NCBI GenBank assembly: GCA_021846845.1
Contig: JAJZWB010000006.1
Span: 1-46,145, forward strand
Length of the DNA stretch: 46,145 nt
From: Actinomycetes bacterium
Lineage (GTDB): Bacteria > Actinomycetota > Thermoleophilia > Solirubrobacterales > Solirubrobacteraceae
Direction of reading: 5' to 3'
Shown here: one piece after another, positions 17,014 through 24,873 of the stretch
Layout of the letters: each line of letters starts with the position of its first letter
How positions within the stretch are numbered: the first letter of the stretch is position 1
Position numbers and translations under genes: made by a program
The notes under the pieces: model-generated
Seen by the model: the letters and a program-made list of their open reading frames with translations, nothing else
Databases searched by the model: none
Told to the model about the DNA's origin: nothing

Positions 17014-18699
17014 ATGCGATTGGGCCCAGCCGGTTGGAGCCGACCGGGAGATCAACAGATTTTGAGCGCGACGCGGAGAACCCTGGATGCGATCCCGGCT
17101 GGTCCGGCCGCGGCGACGCGGGCACCATGGGGCCGGCCGCCGGTCGCCGAGCTGCTGGCGTCGATCCCGGACCCGGTGATCGGGCTCGACGCGCGGGGGC
17201 GGATCGTCTACTGGAGTCGCGCGGCCGCGAACGTCTACGGCTACACGCCGGACGAGGCGGTCGGTCAGCCGGCGGCGCGGTTGCTCGAAACCCGCTTTCC
17301 AGCGCCGCTGCTGGAGATCCTTGAGGTCCTGACCGACCTGGGCCGCTGGGAGGGGCGCCTGCGCCACCGCACGCGTGACGGCCGGGAGGTCGAGGTCGAG
17401 AGCCGATGGGTGGCGCGCTACGACGACGCGGGCGCGCTGACCGGGGGCCTCGGGATCGAGCGCGCGCTCGCCGGCGCGCCGGGCGACCGAACCGAGCCCG
17501 ACCCCGGCGGGGATCGGGCGCCCGTCGAGCGGGGGCCGGAGGGCGCGATGAGCGGCCTGCCCGTCGAGCGGGCGCCGGAGGGCGCGACCAACGGCCGGCC
17601 CGGCGAGCGGGCGGGCAGGGGCGAGCCGCAGGACGACCGGGCGCAGCACCGGTCGCGCGCCGTCGCCCACGACTTCAACAACGCGCTCTCGATCGTGATC
17701 AACTACGCCTCGTTCGTGAGCGGCGAGCTGGAGCGGCTGCGCTGCGCGCCGACGGAGTCCCAGCGCACCTCTCTGCGAGAGGACCTCGGCCAGATCAGCG
17801 AGGCCGCCGAGCGGGCCGTCGGCCTGGGCAGCGAGCTGCTGGCGCTGGCACCCCAGCGCGCCGGACGCCCCGGGCCGCTGGACGTCGACCTGGCGATCGG
17901 GGAGCTGCGCGAGGCCCTGCAGCAGGCGCTGGGCCCGCAGGTCCTGCTCCGGCTGTCGCTCGCCGGCCGGGGGCGGGTCCGCGCCGACGCCACCAGGATC
18001 GGGCAGACGCTGCTCTCGCTCGCGAGCGCCGCGGCCGACACGATGCCCGGCGGCGGAGCGATCACGATCGCGACGCACCCGGCGACGACCGGCGGCGGCG
18101 TACAGGTGCTCGTGACCAGCGACAGCTCGACGTTCAGCGCGACGCTCGAGCTCCCGCCCGCCGACGGACCTGCACGGCGAGCGGGAAGCGTGGTCGATCG
18201 GAGCATCGACGCCCGCGATCCGAGCAGGGCCGATCCGCAGGGTCTGGCCCCCCGTCCGGACGCACCCCACCATGCGCACGCACCCCACCATGCGCACGGA
18301 CCGCACCAGGACGAGCGGGCTGAGGGGACGCGCAGGACGATCCTCCTGGTCGAGGACGAGCACCCGCTGCGCGAGCTCTGCCACAGGATCCTCTCCCGGG
18401 CGGGCTACGAGGTGCTCGAGGCGCGCGACGGCCATGAGGCGCTCCGGCTCGCCGCCGATCACCCGGGGCGGATCGACCTGCTGCTGACCGACATCGTGAT
18501 GCCCGGGATGGCGGGCCACCACCTCGCGACGCACCTGCGCGCGCTGCGCCCATCGACCGCGGTCGCGTACATGTCAGGCTTCTCCGACGCCGTGCTCGGG
18601 CCGACCGGCCGGCTGCGCGAGGCGCTGATCGACAAGCCGTTCAGCGCGCGGGAGCTGCTCGATCACGTTCACTGGGCGCTGGGCGGCGCGGGGTCCTAG
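17014..18699 (+). CDS. Degenerate hybrid histidine kinase (PAS-HisKA-receiver, ATPase domain gutted)
   Basis: About 561 residues. PAS domain at 45-150; a repeat-rich linker 160-205; HisKA with VAHDFNN (His219); a remnant of the ATP-binding domain; a His-rich linker (418-431); then a receiver with LLVEDE, Asp493 (LLLTDIVMP), the conserved MSG and DKP. In the remnant the N-box asparagines are replaced (S335, A339 where the neighbour kinase has N387, N391). The G1, F and G2 boxes are absent: the sequence runs from VLVTSDSS straight into TFSATLELPPA. It should not bind ATP normally, so it may act as a phosphotransfer or scaffold protein. Starts at TTG 16987 or TTG 17062 (with GGGAG) are alternatives. 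Confidence 0.82.
   Translation: MRLGPAGWSRPGDQQILSATRRTLDAIPAGPAAATRAPWGRPPVAELLASIPDPVIGLDARGRIVYWSRAAANVYGYTPDEAVGQPAARLLETRFPAPLLEILEVLTDLGRWEGRLRHRTRDGREVEVESRWVARYDDAGALTGGLGIERALAGAPGDRTEPDPGGDRAPVERGPEGAMSGLPVERAPEGATNGRPGERAGRGEPQDDRAQHRSRAVAHDFNNALSIVINYASFVSGELERLRCAPTESQRTSLREDLGQISEAAERAVGLGSELLALAPQRAGRPGPLDVDLAIGELREALQQALGPQVLLRLSLAGRGRVRADATRIGQTLLSLASAAADTMPGGGAITIATHPATTGGGVQVLVTSDSSTFSATLELPPADGPARRAGSVVDRSIDARDPSRADPQGLAPRPDAPHHAHAPHHAHGPHQDERAEGTRRTILLVEDEHPLRELCHRILSRAGYEVLEARDGHEALRLAADHPGRIDLLLTDIVMPGMAGHHLATHLRALRPSTAVAYMSGFSDAVLGPTGRLREALIDKPFSARELLDHVHWALGGAGS
17521..17620. repeat. Tandem repeat, 39-bp unit, about 2.4 copies, in the kinase linker
   Basis: Copies start at 17521 and 17560, with a partial third at 17599. 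They encode 13-residue units PVERGPEGAMSGL and PVERAPEGATNGR. Frame-preserving. Confidence 0.7.
18264..18302. repeat. 18-bp direct repeat encoding a His-rich linker
   Basis: Two copies of an 18-bp unit give APHHAHAPHHAHGPH between the kinase remnant and the receiver. Confidence 0.65.
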
Positions 18700-18718
18700 C
18701 GATGCCCGGCCGGCGACG

Positions 18719-19789
18719 ATGACCCACCTGCTGCTGGTCGACGACGAGGACGCGCTGCGGCGCTGGGAGCGGCGCGTGCTCGAGTCTCAGCGCTACGAGT
18801 GCAAGGAGGCGGTCGACGTCCCCGAGGCGCGAGCCGCGCTCGCCGGAGAACGCTTCGACCTGGCGCTGCTCGACGTGAACCTCCCCGGCGAGTCGGGCAT
18901 CGAGCTGCTGTCGGAGATCCGCACGGAGCACCCCGGGACCGCGGTGCTGATGGTCACCGGGGAGGACGACCTGTCGCTCGCGACGCGGGCGATCGAGCTC
19001 GGCGCGTACGGCTACCTCGTCAAGCCGGTGCGCGCCGGCGAGCTGCTGATCAACGTGACCAACGCGCTGCACCGGCTCCGGCGCGAGACCGAGCTGCTGC
19101 GCCGGGTCGACAGCCTGGAGAACAACCGTGAGGTGGCCGAGCGGGAGCTGCGCAGCGCCCTGCACACCAACGGGGGCCGGACCTCCGATCCGATCGCGCT
19201 GCTCGAGTCCGAGACCATCCACCGGCTCGTACGCCTGGCCGAGTTCCGCGATGCGCAGACCGGCCAGCACCTCGTCAGGATGAGCCGCTACTGCGAGCTG
19301 ATCGCGCGGGCCCTCGAGCTGGAGGACTCGTTCTGCCGTCAGATCCGGCTCGCGAGCGAGCTGCACGACGTCGGCAAGGTCGCGATCCCGGACCGGATCC
19401 TGCTCAAGCCCGGCACGCTGACCAGCGCGGAGCGGAGGGTGATGGAGACCCACACCGAGATCGGGCACAGGATCCTCTCGGACTCCGGCTCGGAGCTGCT
19501 GCAGGTGGCGGCGACGATCGCCCACACCCACCACGAGCGCTGGGACGGGACCGGGTATCCGCGCGGGCTGAGCGGCACCGAGATCCCGATCGCGGGCCGG
19601 ATCGCGGCCGTCGCCGACGTGTTCGACGCGCTCACGTCGGACCGCGTCTACCGGCCCGCCTTCCCGGTCGGGATGGCTGTCGAGATGATGGAGGCCGAGC
19701 GCGGGCGCCATTTCGAGGAGCGCGCGCTGCAGGCGCTCCACGACGTGTTCGGGCAGATCGAGGCGATCCGCCGCGAGTTCGGCGACTGA
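18719..19789 (+). CDS. Response regulator with HD-GYP domain (c-di-GMP phosphodiesterase)
   Basis: 356 residues. The N-terminal receiver has LLLVDDED and phospho-acceptor Asp52 (LLDVNLPG); a coiled linker at about 115-150 follows; then an HD-GYP domain with ELHDVGK (His216-Asp217), KPGTLTSAE, HTHHERWDGTGYPRGL (GYP 279-281) and AAVADVFDALTSDR. All diagnostic metal and GYP residues are present, so it should hydrolyse cyclic di-GMP when phosphorylated. It starts 19 bp after the degenerate kinase and is probably in the same operon, making that protein its likely upstream partner. Confidence 0.92.
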   Translation: MTHLLLVDDEDALRRWERRVLESQRYECKEAVDVPEARAALAGERFDLALLDVNLPGESGIELLSEIRTEHPGTAVLMVTGEDDLSLATRAIELGAYGYLVKPVRAGELLINVTNALHRLRRETELLRRVDSLENNREVAERELRSALHTNGGRTSDPIALLESETIHRLVRLAEFRDAQTGQHLVRMSRYCELIARALELEDSFCRQIRLASELHDVGKVAIPDRILLKPGTLTSAERRVMETHTEIGHRILSDSGSELLQVAATIAHTHHERWDGTGYPRGLSGTEIPIAGRIAAVADVFDALTSDRVYRPAFPVGMAVEMMEAERGRHFEERALQALHDVFGQIEAIRREFGD

Positions 19790-19802
19790 ACGCCGGCAGC
19801 GC

Positions 19803-20435
19803 TCAGCCCGACCCGCGACCGCCCACGACCATCGCGACCGCCTGGACGCGCGTGCGCGCGCCCAGCTTCGCGGTCGCGTTGCGCACGTGCGTCCGGACCG
19901 TCTCCGGCGACAGGAACAGGCGCTCGGCGATCATCTGGCCGTTGAGGCCCTCGGCGAGCAGCTGGAGGACCTCCAATTCGCGGTCGCTGAGCGAGGCGAG
20001 GCGGCCGAGCTCGCCGCCCTCCGACAGCGCCGCGGCCAGCTCGGGGTCGACATAGGTGCCGCCGGCGGCGACGGCCCGCAGCGCGCCGACCAGCAGCGAC
20101 GGCGGCGAGGACTTGAGCACGAAGCCGCGCGCGCCGGCGCGAACCGCGTCATGGAGCGCCGACTCGGGCTGGGTGTAGCCGGTGTAGAGCACGATCGGGG
20201 CGGCCGGGTCCTCACGCAGGAGCTCCTCCACCAGCCCCACGGAGGTCCCGTCGCCGAGCTGGACGTCCAGCAGGGCGACGTCGAACCTCCTCCTCGCCAG
20301 GAGCGCGGAGGCCTCGGCCACGGTCCCCGCCACGCCCGCGATCCTGAACCCGGCCTCGCGCAGCACAAGCTCGATCCCATGGCGCACAGCCAGGTGATCG
20401 TCAACCACGACCACCTCGAGCTGCTCGGCATCCAT
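19803..20435 (-). CDS. NarL/LuxR-type response regulator
   Basis: Transcription regulator of 210 residues. Receiver with VVVVDDH and phospho-acceptor Asp57 (ALLDVQLGDG), YTGY and LKSSPP; then a LuxR helix-turn-helix at about 148-200 with LSDRELEVLQLLAEG and LFLSPETVRTHVRN. GGAG lies 6 nt before ATG 20435. It converges on the HD-GYP gene with only 13 bp between. No sensor kinase of the matching HisKA_3 type is nearby, so its partner is unknown; the hybrid kinases here have another phosphotransfer domain type. Confidence 0.92.
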   Translation of the reverse strand: MDAEQLEVVVVDDHLAVRHGIELVLREAGFRIAGVAGTVAEASALLARRRFDVALLDVQLGDGTSVGLVEELLREDPAAPIVLYTGYTQPESALHDAVRAGARGFVLKSSPPSLLVGALRAVAAGGTYVDPELAAALSEGGELGRLASLSDRELEVLQLLAEGLNGQMIAERLFLSPETVRTHVRNATAKLGARTRVQAVAMVVGGRGSG

Positions 20436-20570
20436 TCAGACTCCGTTCCGGCGCGGACCGACCACCAACCTTGGGGATCTCACGCAGATCATCGCACCGC
20501 CGGCGGCCCGCCGTCCAGTGTCCGCGGTTGCCCTGCAAGAACGCGGCTTTCTGCCGTCCGGCGCCGGCTC

Positions 20571-20576
20571 TATGGT
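20571..20576 (+). promoter_or_regulatory. Candidate -10 box of the YhaM-like gene (TATGGT)
   Basis: TATGGT lies 11 nt before ATG 20588, implying a leader of only a few nucleotides. Confidence 0.35.
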
Positions 20577-20587
20577 GGTCGTCGTCG

Positions 20588-21286
20588 ATGCAGGCCAGAG
20601 AGCAGATCGAAGCGCCTCCGCACCCGCCCTCGAGGATGGAGGCGGACCTGAGGGAGCTGGTTGGGACCGTCCAGGATCCGCACCTGAGACGCCTGCTCGC
20701 CGAGCTGCTCGGCGAGCGGTCGACGACCTGGGCGGCGTTCCGCGACGCGCCGGCGGCGAAGCGCTACCACCAGGCATACCGGCACGGGCTGCTGGAGCAC
20801 TCGCTGACGGTCGCGCAGGCGGTCAGCGCCATCTCGGCCACGTTCCCAGGGATCGACCGCGACGTGGCCGTGACCGGCGCGCTGCTGCACGACATCGGCA
20901 AGCTCGACGCGTACGAGCTGCGAGAGGGCGAGATCGAGATGACCGACCAGGGCCGTCTGTACGGCGAGATCCCGCTGGGGTACCACCGCGTGCGCACCGC
21001 GATCGAGTCGCTGGACGGCTTCCCGCAGCGCACCGCCGAGGCGGTGCTGCACATCATCCTCAGCCACCACGGCGCGCTTGAGTACGGCAGCCCGGTGGTG
21101 CCGTGCACGCGCGAGGCGACGCTCGTTCACATGATCGACAACCTGGGCGGGAAGCTGGGGAGCTTCGACCGGATCGAGCGGTCGATGCCGGCCGGCGAGC
21201 ACTGGTCGCCCTACGACCGGGCGATCGGCTCGGGGGCATACTTCGCGATCGCACCCGGAGCAGCCGCCGAGCGCCGGGCGGCGTAG
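20588..21286 (+). CDS. YhaM-like HD-domain 3'-5' exoribonuclease, short form
   Basis: HD-superfamily metal-dependent phosphohydrolase, 232 residues, closest by eye to YhaM exoribonucleases: AAKRYHQAYRHGLLEHSLTV, ALLHDIGKLDAYEL, LSHHGALEYGSPVVPCT and EATLVHMIDNLGGKL. Bacillus YhaM has an N-terminal OB-fold RNA-binding domain that is missing here, so RNA binding must differ or the substrate is another nucleotide. ATG 20588 is preferred over the ATG at 20636 because a TATGGT box stands just upstream; upstream in-frame codons lack domain features. The stop codon is formed by a 15-bp tandem repeat. Confidence 0.8.
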   Translation: MQAREQIEAPPHPPSRMEADLRELVGTVQDPHLRRLLAELLGERSTTWAAFRDAPAAKRYHQAYRHGLLEHSLTVAQAVSAISATFPGIDRDVAVTGALLHDIGKLDAYELREGEIEMTDQGRLYGEIPLGYHRVRTAIESLDGFPQRTAEAVLHIILSHHGALEYGSPVVPCTREATLVHMIDNLGGKLGSFDRIERSMPAGEHWSPYDRAIGSGAYFAIAPGAAAERRAA

Positions 21287-21335
21287 CGCCGGGCGGCGTA
21301 GCGCCGGGCGGCGTCGGGTCGGGCGGCGCGGCGTC
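21271..21335. repeat. Tandem repeat, 15-bp unit, 3 copies plus decayed copies, spanning a stop codon
   Basis: GCGCCGGGCGGCGTA at 21271 and 21286, with a third copy at 21301 ending in C, then degenerate GGGCGGC sequence. The first junction makes the TAG (21284-21286) that ends the YhaM-like gene. Confidence 0.85.
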
Positions 21336-21412
21336 GAGTACCGTTCGGGTCGCGCAACCAGTCCGCACCGCGACCGGAGACGAGGCTGCGCCGAAAGCGT
21401 TGCAAATTGCGC

Positions 21413-21424
21413 GCGGGCGCCCGC
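21413..21424. promoter_or_regulatory. 12-bp perfect palindrome upstream of pafBC
   Basis: GCGGGCGCCCGC is a perfect inverted repeat about 30 bp before the candidate -10 of the WYL regulator. It could be an operator or simply GC-rich chance sequence. Confidence 0.25.
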
Positions 21425-21454
21425 AACCGCGTGAGCGGCGGATCCCCCCGCGGC

Positions 21455-21460
21455 TAGAGT
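21455..21460 (+). promoter_or_regulatory. Candidate -10 box of pafBC (TAGAGT)
   Basis: TAGAGTTG ends close to ATG 21471 (10 nt between box and start). It matches the TANNNTTG form seen at rmlA, rmlD and the MbfA-like gene. Confidence 0.4.
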
Positions 21461-21470
21461 TGAGCCGGGG

Positions 21471-23564
21471 ATGGCCAAGGACACCGAGAAACTGATCCGT
21501 CAGCTCTCGTTGATCTCGTACCTGATGGCCGAGCGGCGACCGGTGACAGCGCCGGAGATCAGGCGCGACGTCGAGGGCTACAGCGCGATGAACGAGGATG
21601 CGTTCGCGCGCCGCTTCTACGCCGACCGCTCGGAGCTTGAGGCGCTCGGGATCGTGCTGCAGGTCGAGAAGCCGGCCGACGGCCTGGTGGAGCAGGAGAA
21701 CTACTCGCTGCCGCCTGAGAACTTCCATCTGCCGCCGATCGAGTTCACCGACCGCGAGCTCGCAGCTCTGCGGACCGCGCTGCACCTGCTCGACGGGGAG
21801 TTCGCCTACGCCGAGCCGCTCCGGCTCGCGCTGCAGCAGATCTCCTGGGGCCGCCCCAGCCCGCTGAAGGCACCGGAGCAGAGAACGGTCGCACTCGGGC
21901 TGACCGGGTCGGCTGGAGGACACGAGCTGTCGCAGCGCCTGGCGAAGATCGAGACCGCCATCTTCCGTCGCAAGACGATCGTGTTCGACTACCACTCGAT
22001 CGAGCGCGACGAGCTCTCCAACAGACGGGTCGACGCCTACCAGCTGCTCTACCGGGGCGGCCAGTTCTACCTGGTCGGGCGCTCGCACGAGCGTGACGCG
22101 ATCAGGGTGTTCAGGCTGTCGCGGATCCGCGGCAAGGTCGGCTATGCGACCAAGGCGGAGCACGACTTCCAGCGCCCCACCGAGTTCGACCCGCGCGCGT
22201 ACGCCAACCGGATCGACTGGCAGTTCGGCGAGCCGGTCGGCGTCGCCGAGGTGTGGATCTCCAGCCGGATCGCATGGCAGATCCAGCGCAGCTTCGGCCA
22301 CTTCGGCGAGCTTGAGGCGACCGGCGACGACGGCGACCTGATCTTCCGGACCCCCTACGCCAACGCCCGGCAGCTGATCGCATGGGTGCTCGGGCTGCGT
22401 GAGAACGCCCGTCTCGTCGGCCCCGAGGAGCTGGTCGACTCGCTGCGAGACCGGCTGCGCCTGCTGGTCGAGCGACACACGGGCGAGCCGCTGCTCGCCG
22501 ACGCGATGCCGGCCGGCGACCACCTCGGGGGCCCGGACGGCGGCGCCGATCGCGCGGACGACGACGAGAGCGCCGGGACGCGGCCGGACGGGGCGATCCG
22601 TCCCGAGCGCTTCGCCCGCCTGGTGACGCTCGCCAGCATGCTGATCGACGCAGGCCGCGCCCGACGGCTGCTCAGCGTCGACGAGCTGTGCGGCGCGCTG
22701 AACGTCTCGGAGGCGGAGCTGCGAGAGGACGTCTCGGTGCTGAACGTCGTCAACTTCGGGGCGGGCACCTACGTGCTGTATGCCGAGATCCACGACGACG
22801 GGCGGGTCGAGGTCGATCCCGAGCCGTACGGCGACTCGTTCGCTCGGCCTGCGCGCCTGCTGCCGGTCGAGGCCAAGGCGCTGATCGCGGCGATCGACCT
22901 GATCGGCGACCACATCCCGGAGGGCTCGCTGGCCTCGGCCCGGCGCAAGGTCGTCGGCGCCCTGGGCGAGGATCCCGTGCACGACGGACTTCAGTTCGCG
23001 CCCCCAGGAGGCGACAACGAGGAGATCGCGGGGGTCGTCTCACGCGCGATCGCCGGTCGGCGGATGCTCTCGTTCGAGTACTACAAGGCCAACGAGGACG
23101 AGTTCACGACCCGCCTCGTGGAGCCCTACGCGCTGATCAACGGCCGCGAGGGCTGGTACGTCACGACCTTCGACCCCAAGCGCGACAGCGTCCGCCACTT
23201 CCGCCTGGATCGCTTCAAGTCGGCCACCGTGACCGACACGCCGTTCCACCCGCGGCCGGAGGTGGACCCCGCGGCCGACGTCGAGGGATGGCCCCGCACG
23301 GGCGAGGTCCCCGCCTCGAGCCGTGCGCGCGTCTGGATCTCCCCCGAGCGCGCGCGCTGGGCGAGGGAGGAGCGGCAGGTCGTCGCCGAGCTCGTGGACG
23401 GAGCGCTGATCGTCGAGCTGGGGTTCGCCGGGGTCGACTGGCTCGTGCGGGAGACGCTCAAGGAGGCCGGCGACGCCGTGGTGCTGGAGCCCGAGCAGGC
23501 GCGCGAGGCCGTGCGACAGGCGGCCGCCGCGATCGAGGCCGGCGCGCAGCTGGTCTCACGCTGA
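21471..23564 (+). CDS. pafBC: Fused PafB-PafC-type WYL transcription regulator
   Basis: 697 residues made of two homologous halves, each with a helix-turn-helix followed by a WYL domain. Half 1: LIRQLSLISYLMAERRPVT, then IVFDYHSIERDE and YLVGRSHERDAIRVFRLSRI. Half 2 (from about residue 380): RFARLVTLASMLIDAGRAR, then MLSFEYYKANEDEF, GREGWYVTTFDPKR and VRHFRLDRF. In mycobacteria PafB and PafC are separate partners that activate the RecA/LexA-independent DNA-damage response, and their WYL domains sense nucleic acid. Here they appear as one polypeptide joined by an acidic Gly/Asp-rich linker (about 345-375). No proteasome genes are near. Role inferred from family. Confidence 0.88.
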   Translation: MAKDTEKLIRQLSLISYLMAERRPVTAPEIRRDVEGYSAMNEDAFARRFYADRSELEALGIVLQVEKPADGLVEQENYSLPPENFHLPPIEFTDRELAALRTALHLLDGEFAYAEPLRLALQQISWGRPSPLKAPEQRTVALGLTGSAGGHELSQRLAKIETAIFRRKTIVFDYHSIERDELSNRRVDAYQLLYRGGQFYLVGRSHERDAIRVFRLSRIRGKVGYATKAEHDFQRPTEFDPRAYANRIDWQFGEPVGVAEVWISSRIAWQIQRSFGHFGELEATGDDGDLIFRTPYANARQLIAWVLGLRENARLVGPEELVDSLRDRLRLLVERHTGEPLLADAMPAGDHLGGPDGGADRADDDESAGTRPDGAIRPERFARLVTLASMLIDAGRARRLLSVDELCGALNVSEAELREDVSVLNVVNFGAGTYVLYAEIHDDGRVEVDPEPYGDSFARPARLLPVEAKALIAAIDLIGDHIPEGSLASARRKVVGALGEDPVHDGLQFAPPGGDNEEIAGVVSRAIAGRRMLSFEYYKANEDEFTTRLVEPYALINGREGWYVTTFDPKRDSVRHFRLDRFKSATVTDTPFHPRPEVDPAADVEGWPRTGEVPASSRARVWISPERARWAREERQVVAELVDGALIVELGFAGVDWLVRETLKEAGDAVVLEPEQAREAVRQAAAAIEAGAQLVSR

Positions 23565-23667
23565 CGCCCGGCGCAGCGCACGGCCCAGACCCTCGGGACC
23601 CCCGGGCACGGCTCAGCCTCGACCGGTCCGCGCCCGGACGCCACACCCGGCCTGTCGGGCGGGCCGA

Positions 23668-23673
23668 TAGATT
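23668..23673 (+). promoter_or_regulatory. Candidate -10 box of rmlA (TAGATT)
   Basis: TAGATTTG is followed by the ATG with 6 nt between box and start. No Shine-Dalgarno is present, so a leaderless start is inferred. Confidence 0.45.
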
Positions 23674-23679
23674 TGCACG

Positions 23680-24756
23680 ATGACGGAGCTCAAGGGGCTG
23701 ATCCTGTCTGGAGGCAAGGGCACGCGGCTTCGCCCGATCACCCACACCAGCGCCAAGCAGCTGGTCCCGGTCGCCAACCGGCCGGTCCTCTTCTATGGCA
23801 TCCAGGCGATGGCCGACGCCGGGATCGAGGAGATCGGGATCATCATCGCGCCCGAGACGGGGGACGAGATCCGCGCCGCCGCGGGCGACGGCGAGCGGTT
23901 CGGCGTCCGGATCACCTACATCCTCCAGGATGAGCCAGCGGGGCTGGCGCACGCGGTGCTGACGGCCGAGCCGTTCCTGCGCGACTCGCCGTTCGTGATG
24001 TACCTGGGGGACAACCTGCTTCAGGGCGGGATCGGAGACCTGGTGCACGCGTTCAACGAACAGCGACCCGATGCGCTGATCCTGCTCACCCCGGTGCCCG
24101 ATCCTGAGAACTACGGGGTCGCCGAGCTGCGCGACGGCGCGGTCGTGCGGCTGGTCGAGAAGCCTCCGGCGCCGCGCACCGACCTCGCGCTGGTGGGGGT
24201 CTACATGTTCACCGCGGCGATCCACGGGGCAGCGAGGGCGATCAAGCCGTCGGCGCGCGGCGAGCTTGAGATAACCGACGCGATCCAGCGCCTGGTCGAC
24301 GACGGGCTGCGGGTCGACCCCCACGTGGTCCGGGGCTGGTGGAAGGACACGGGCCGCCTGGAGGACATGCTCGCGGCCAACCGGCTGGTGCTGGACACGA
24401 TCGACACGCGCATCGAGGGGGACCTGGTCGACTCCCAGGTCGACGGGCGCGTGATCGTCGAGCGAGGAGCGCGACTGGAGCGCAGCACAGTTCGCGGACC
24501 GGCGATCATCGGCGCCGGCGCGCGACTGATCGACGCATACGTGGGCCCGTACACGGCCATCGGCGAGGAGTGCGTGGTCTCCAACGCCGAGGTCGAGCAC
24601 TCGATCCTGCTCACGGGGTCCGAGGTGCGGGACCTCGGGGATGGGCGGATGGAGTCCTCGCTGCTGGGGCGCAACGTCCGTATCGGGCGCGACGGGCGCC
24701 AGCCTCGCGCCTACCGGTTCCTTGTCGGCGACAACTCCGAGATCGGCATCCTGTAG
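23680..24756 (+). CDS. rmlA: Glucose-1-phosphate thymidylyltransferase, long form
   Basis: First step of dTDP-sugar synthesis: dTTP plus glucose-1-phosphate gives dTDP-glucose. 358 residues. The nucleotidyltransferase signature GLILSGGKGTRLRPITHTS is at 5-23, followed by KQLVPVANRPVLFYGI; MYLGDNLLQGG and VEKPPAP are further on. The extra C-terminal part (from about 245) has the hexapeptide-like pattern of a left-handed beta-helix (DSQVDGRVIVERGARLE), as in the StrD-like long RmlA of actinomycetes. It presumably feeds RmlB and RmlD encoded 14 kb away. Leaderless promoter inferred. Confidence 0.93.
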   Translation: MTELKGLILSGGKGTRLRPITHTSAKQLVPVANRPVLFYGIQAMADAGIEEIGIIIAPETGDEIRAAAGDGERFGVRITYILQDEPAGLAHAVLTAEPFLRDSPFVMYLGDNLLQGGIGDLVHAFNEQRPDALILLTPVPDPENYGVAELRDGAVVRLVEKPPAPRTDLALVGVYMFTAAIHGAARAIKPSARGELEITDAIQRLVDDGLRVDPHVVRGWWKDTGRLEDMLAANRLVLDTIDTRIEGDLVDSQVDGRVIVERGARLERSTVRGPAIIGAGARLIDAYVGPYTAIGEECVVSNAEVEHSILLTGSEVRDLGDGRMESSLLGRNVRIGRDGRQPRAYRFLVGDNSEIGIL

Positions 24757-24860
24757 CCGGCGCGAGCCCCCGGCACCGGGCAGCGGGCCCGCCGTCGGTC
24801 CCGGCGCGGAAAGCCGATCCTCGGACACATCACGGTTACAGGAGCCGCACGGCAGCCCGT

Positions 24861-24866
24861 TAGCCT
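24861..24866 (+). promoter_or_regulatory. Candidate -10 box of the MbfA-like gene (TAGCCT)
   Basis: TAGCCTTG lies before ATG 24874 with 7 nt between box and start. Leaderless start inferred. Confidence 0.45.
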
Positions 24867-24873
24867 TGTCCGC

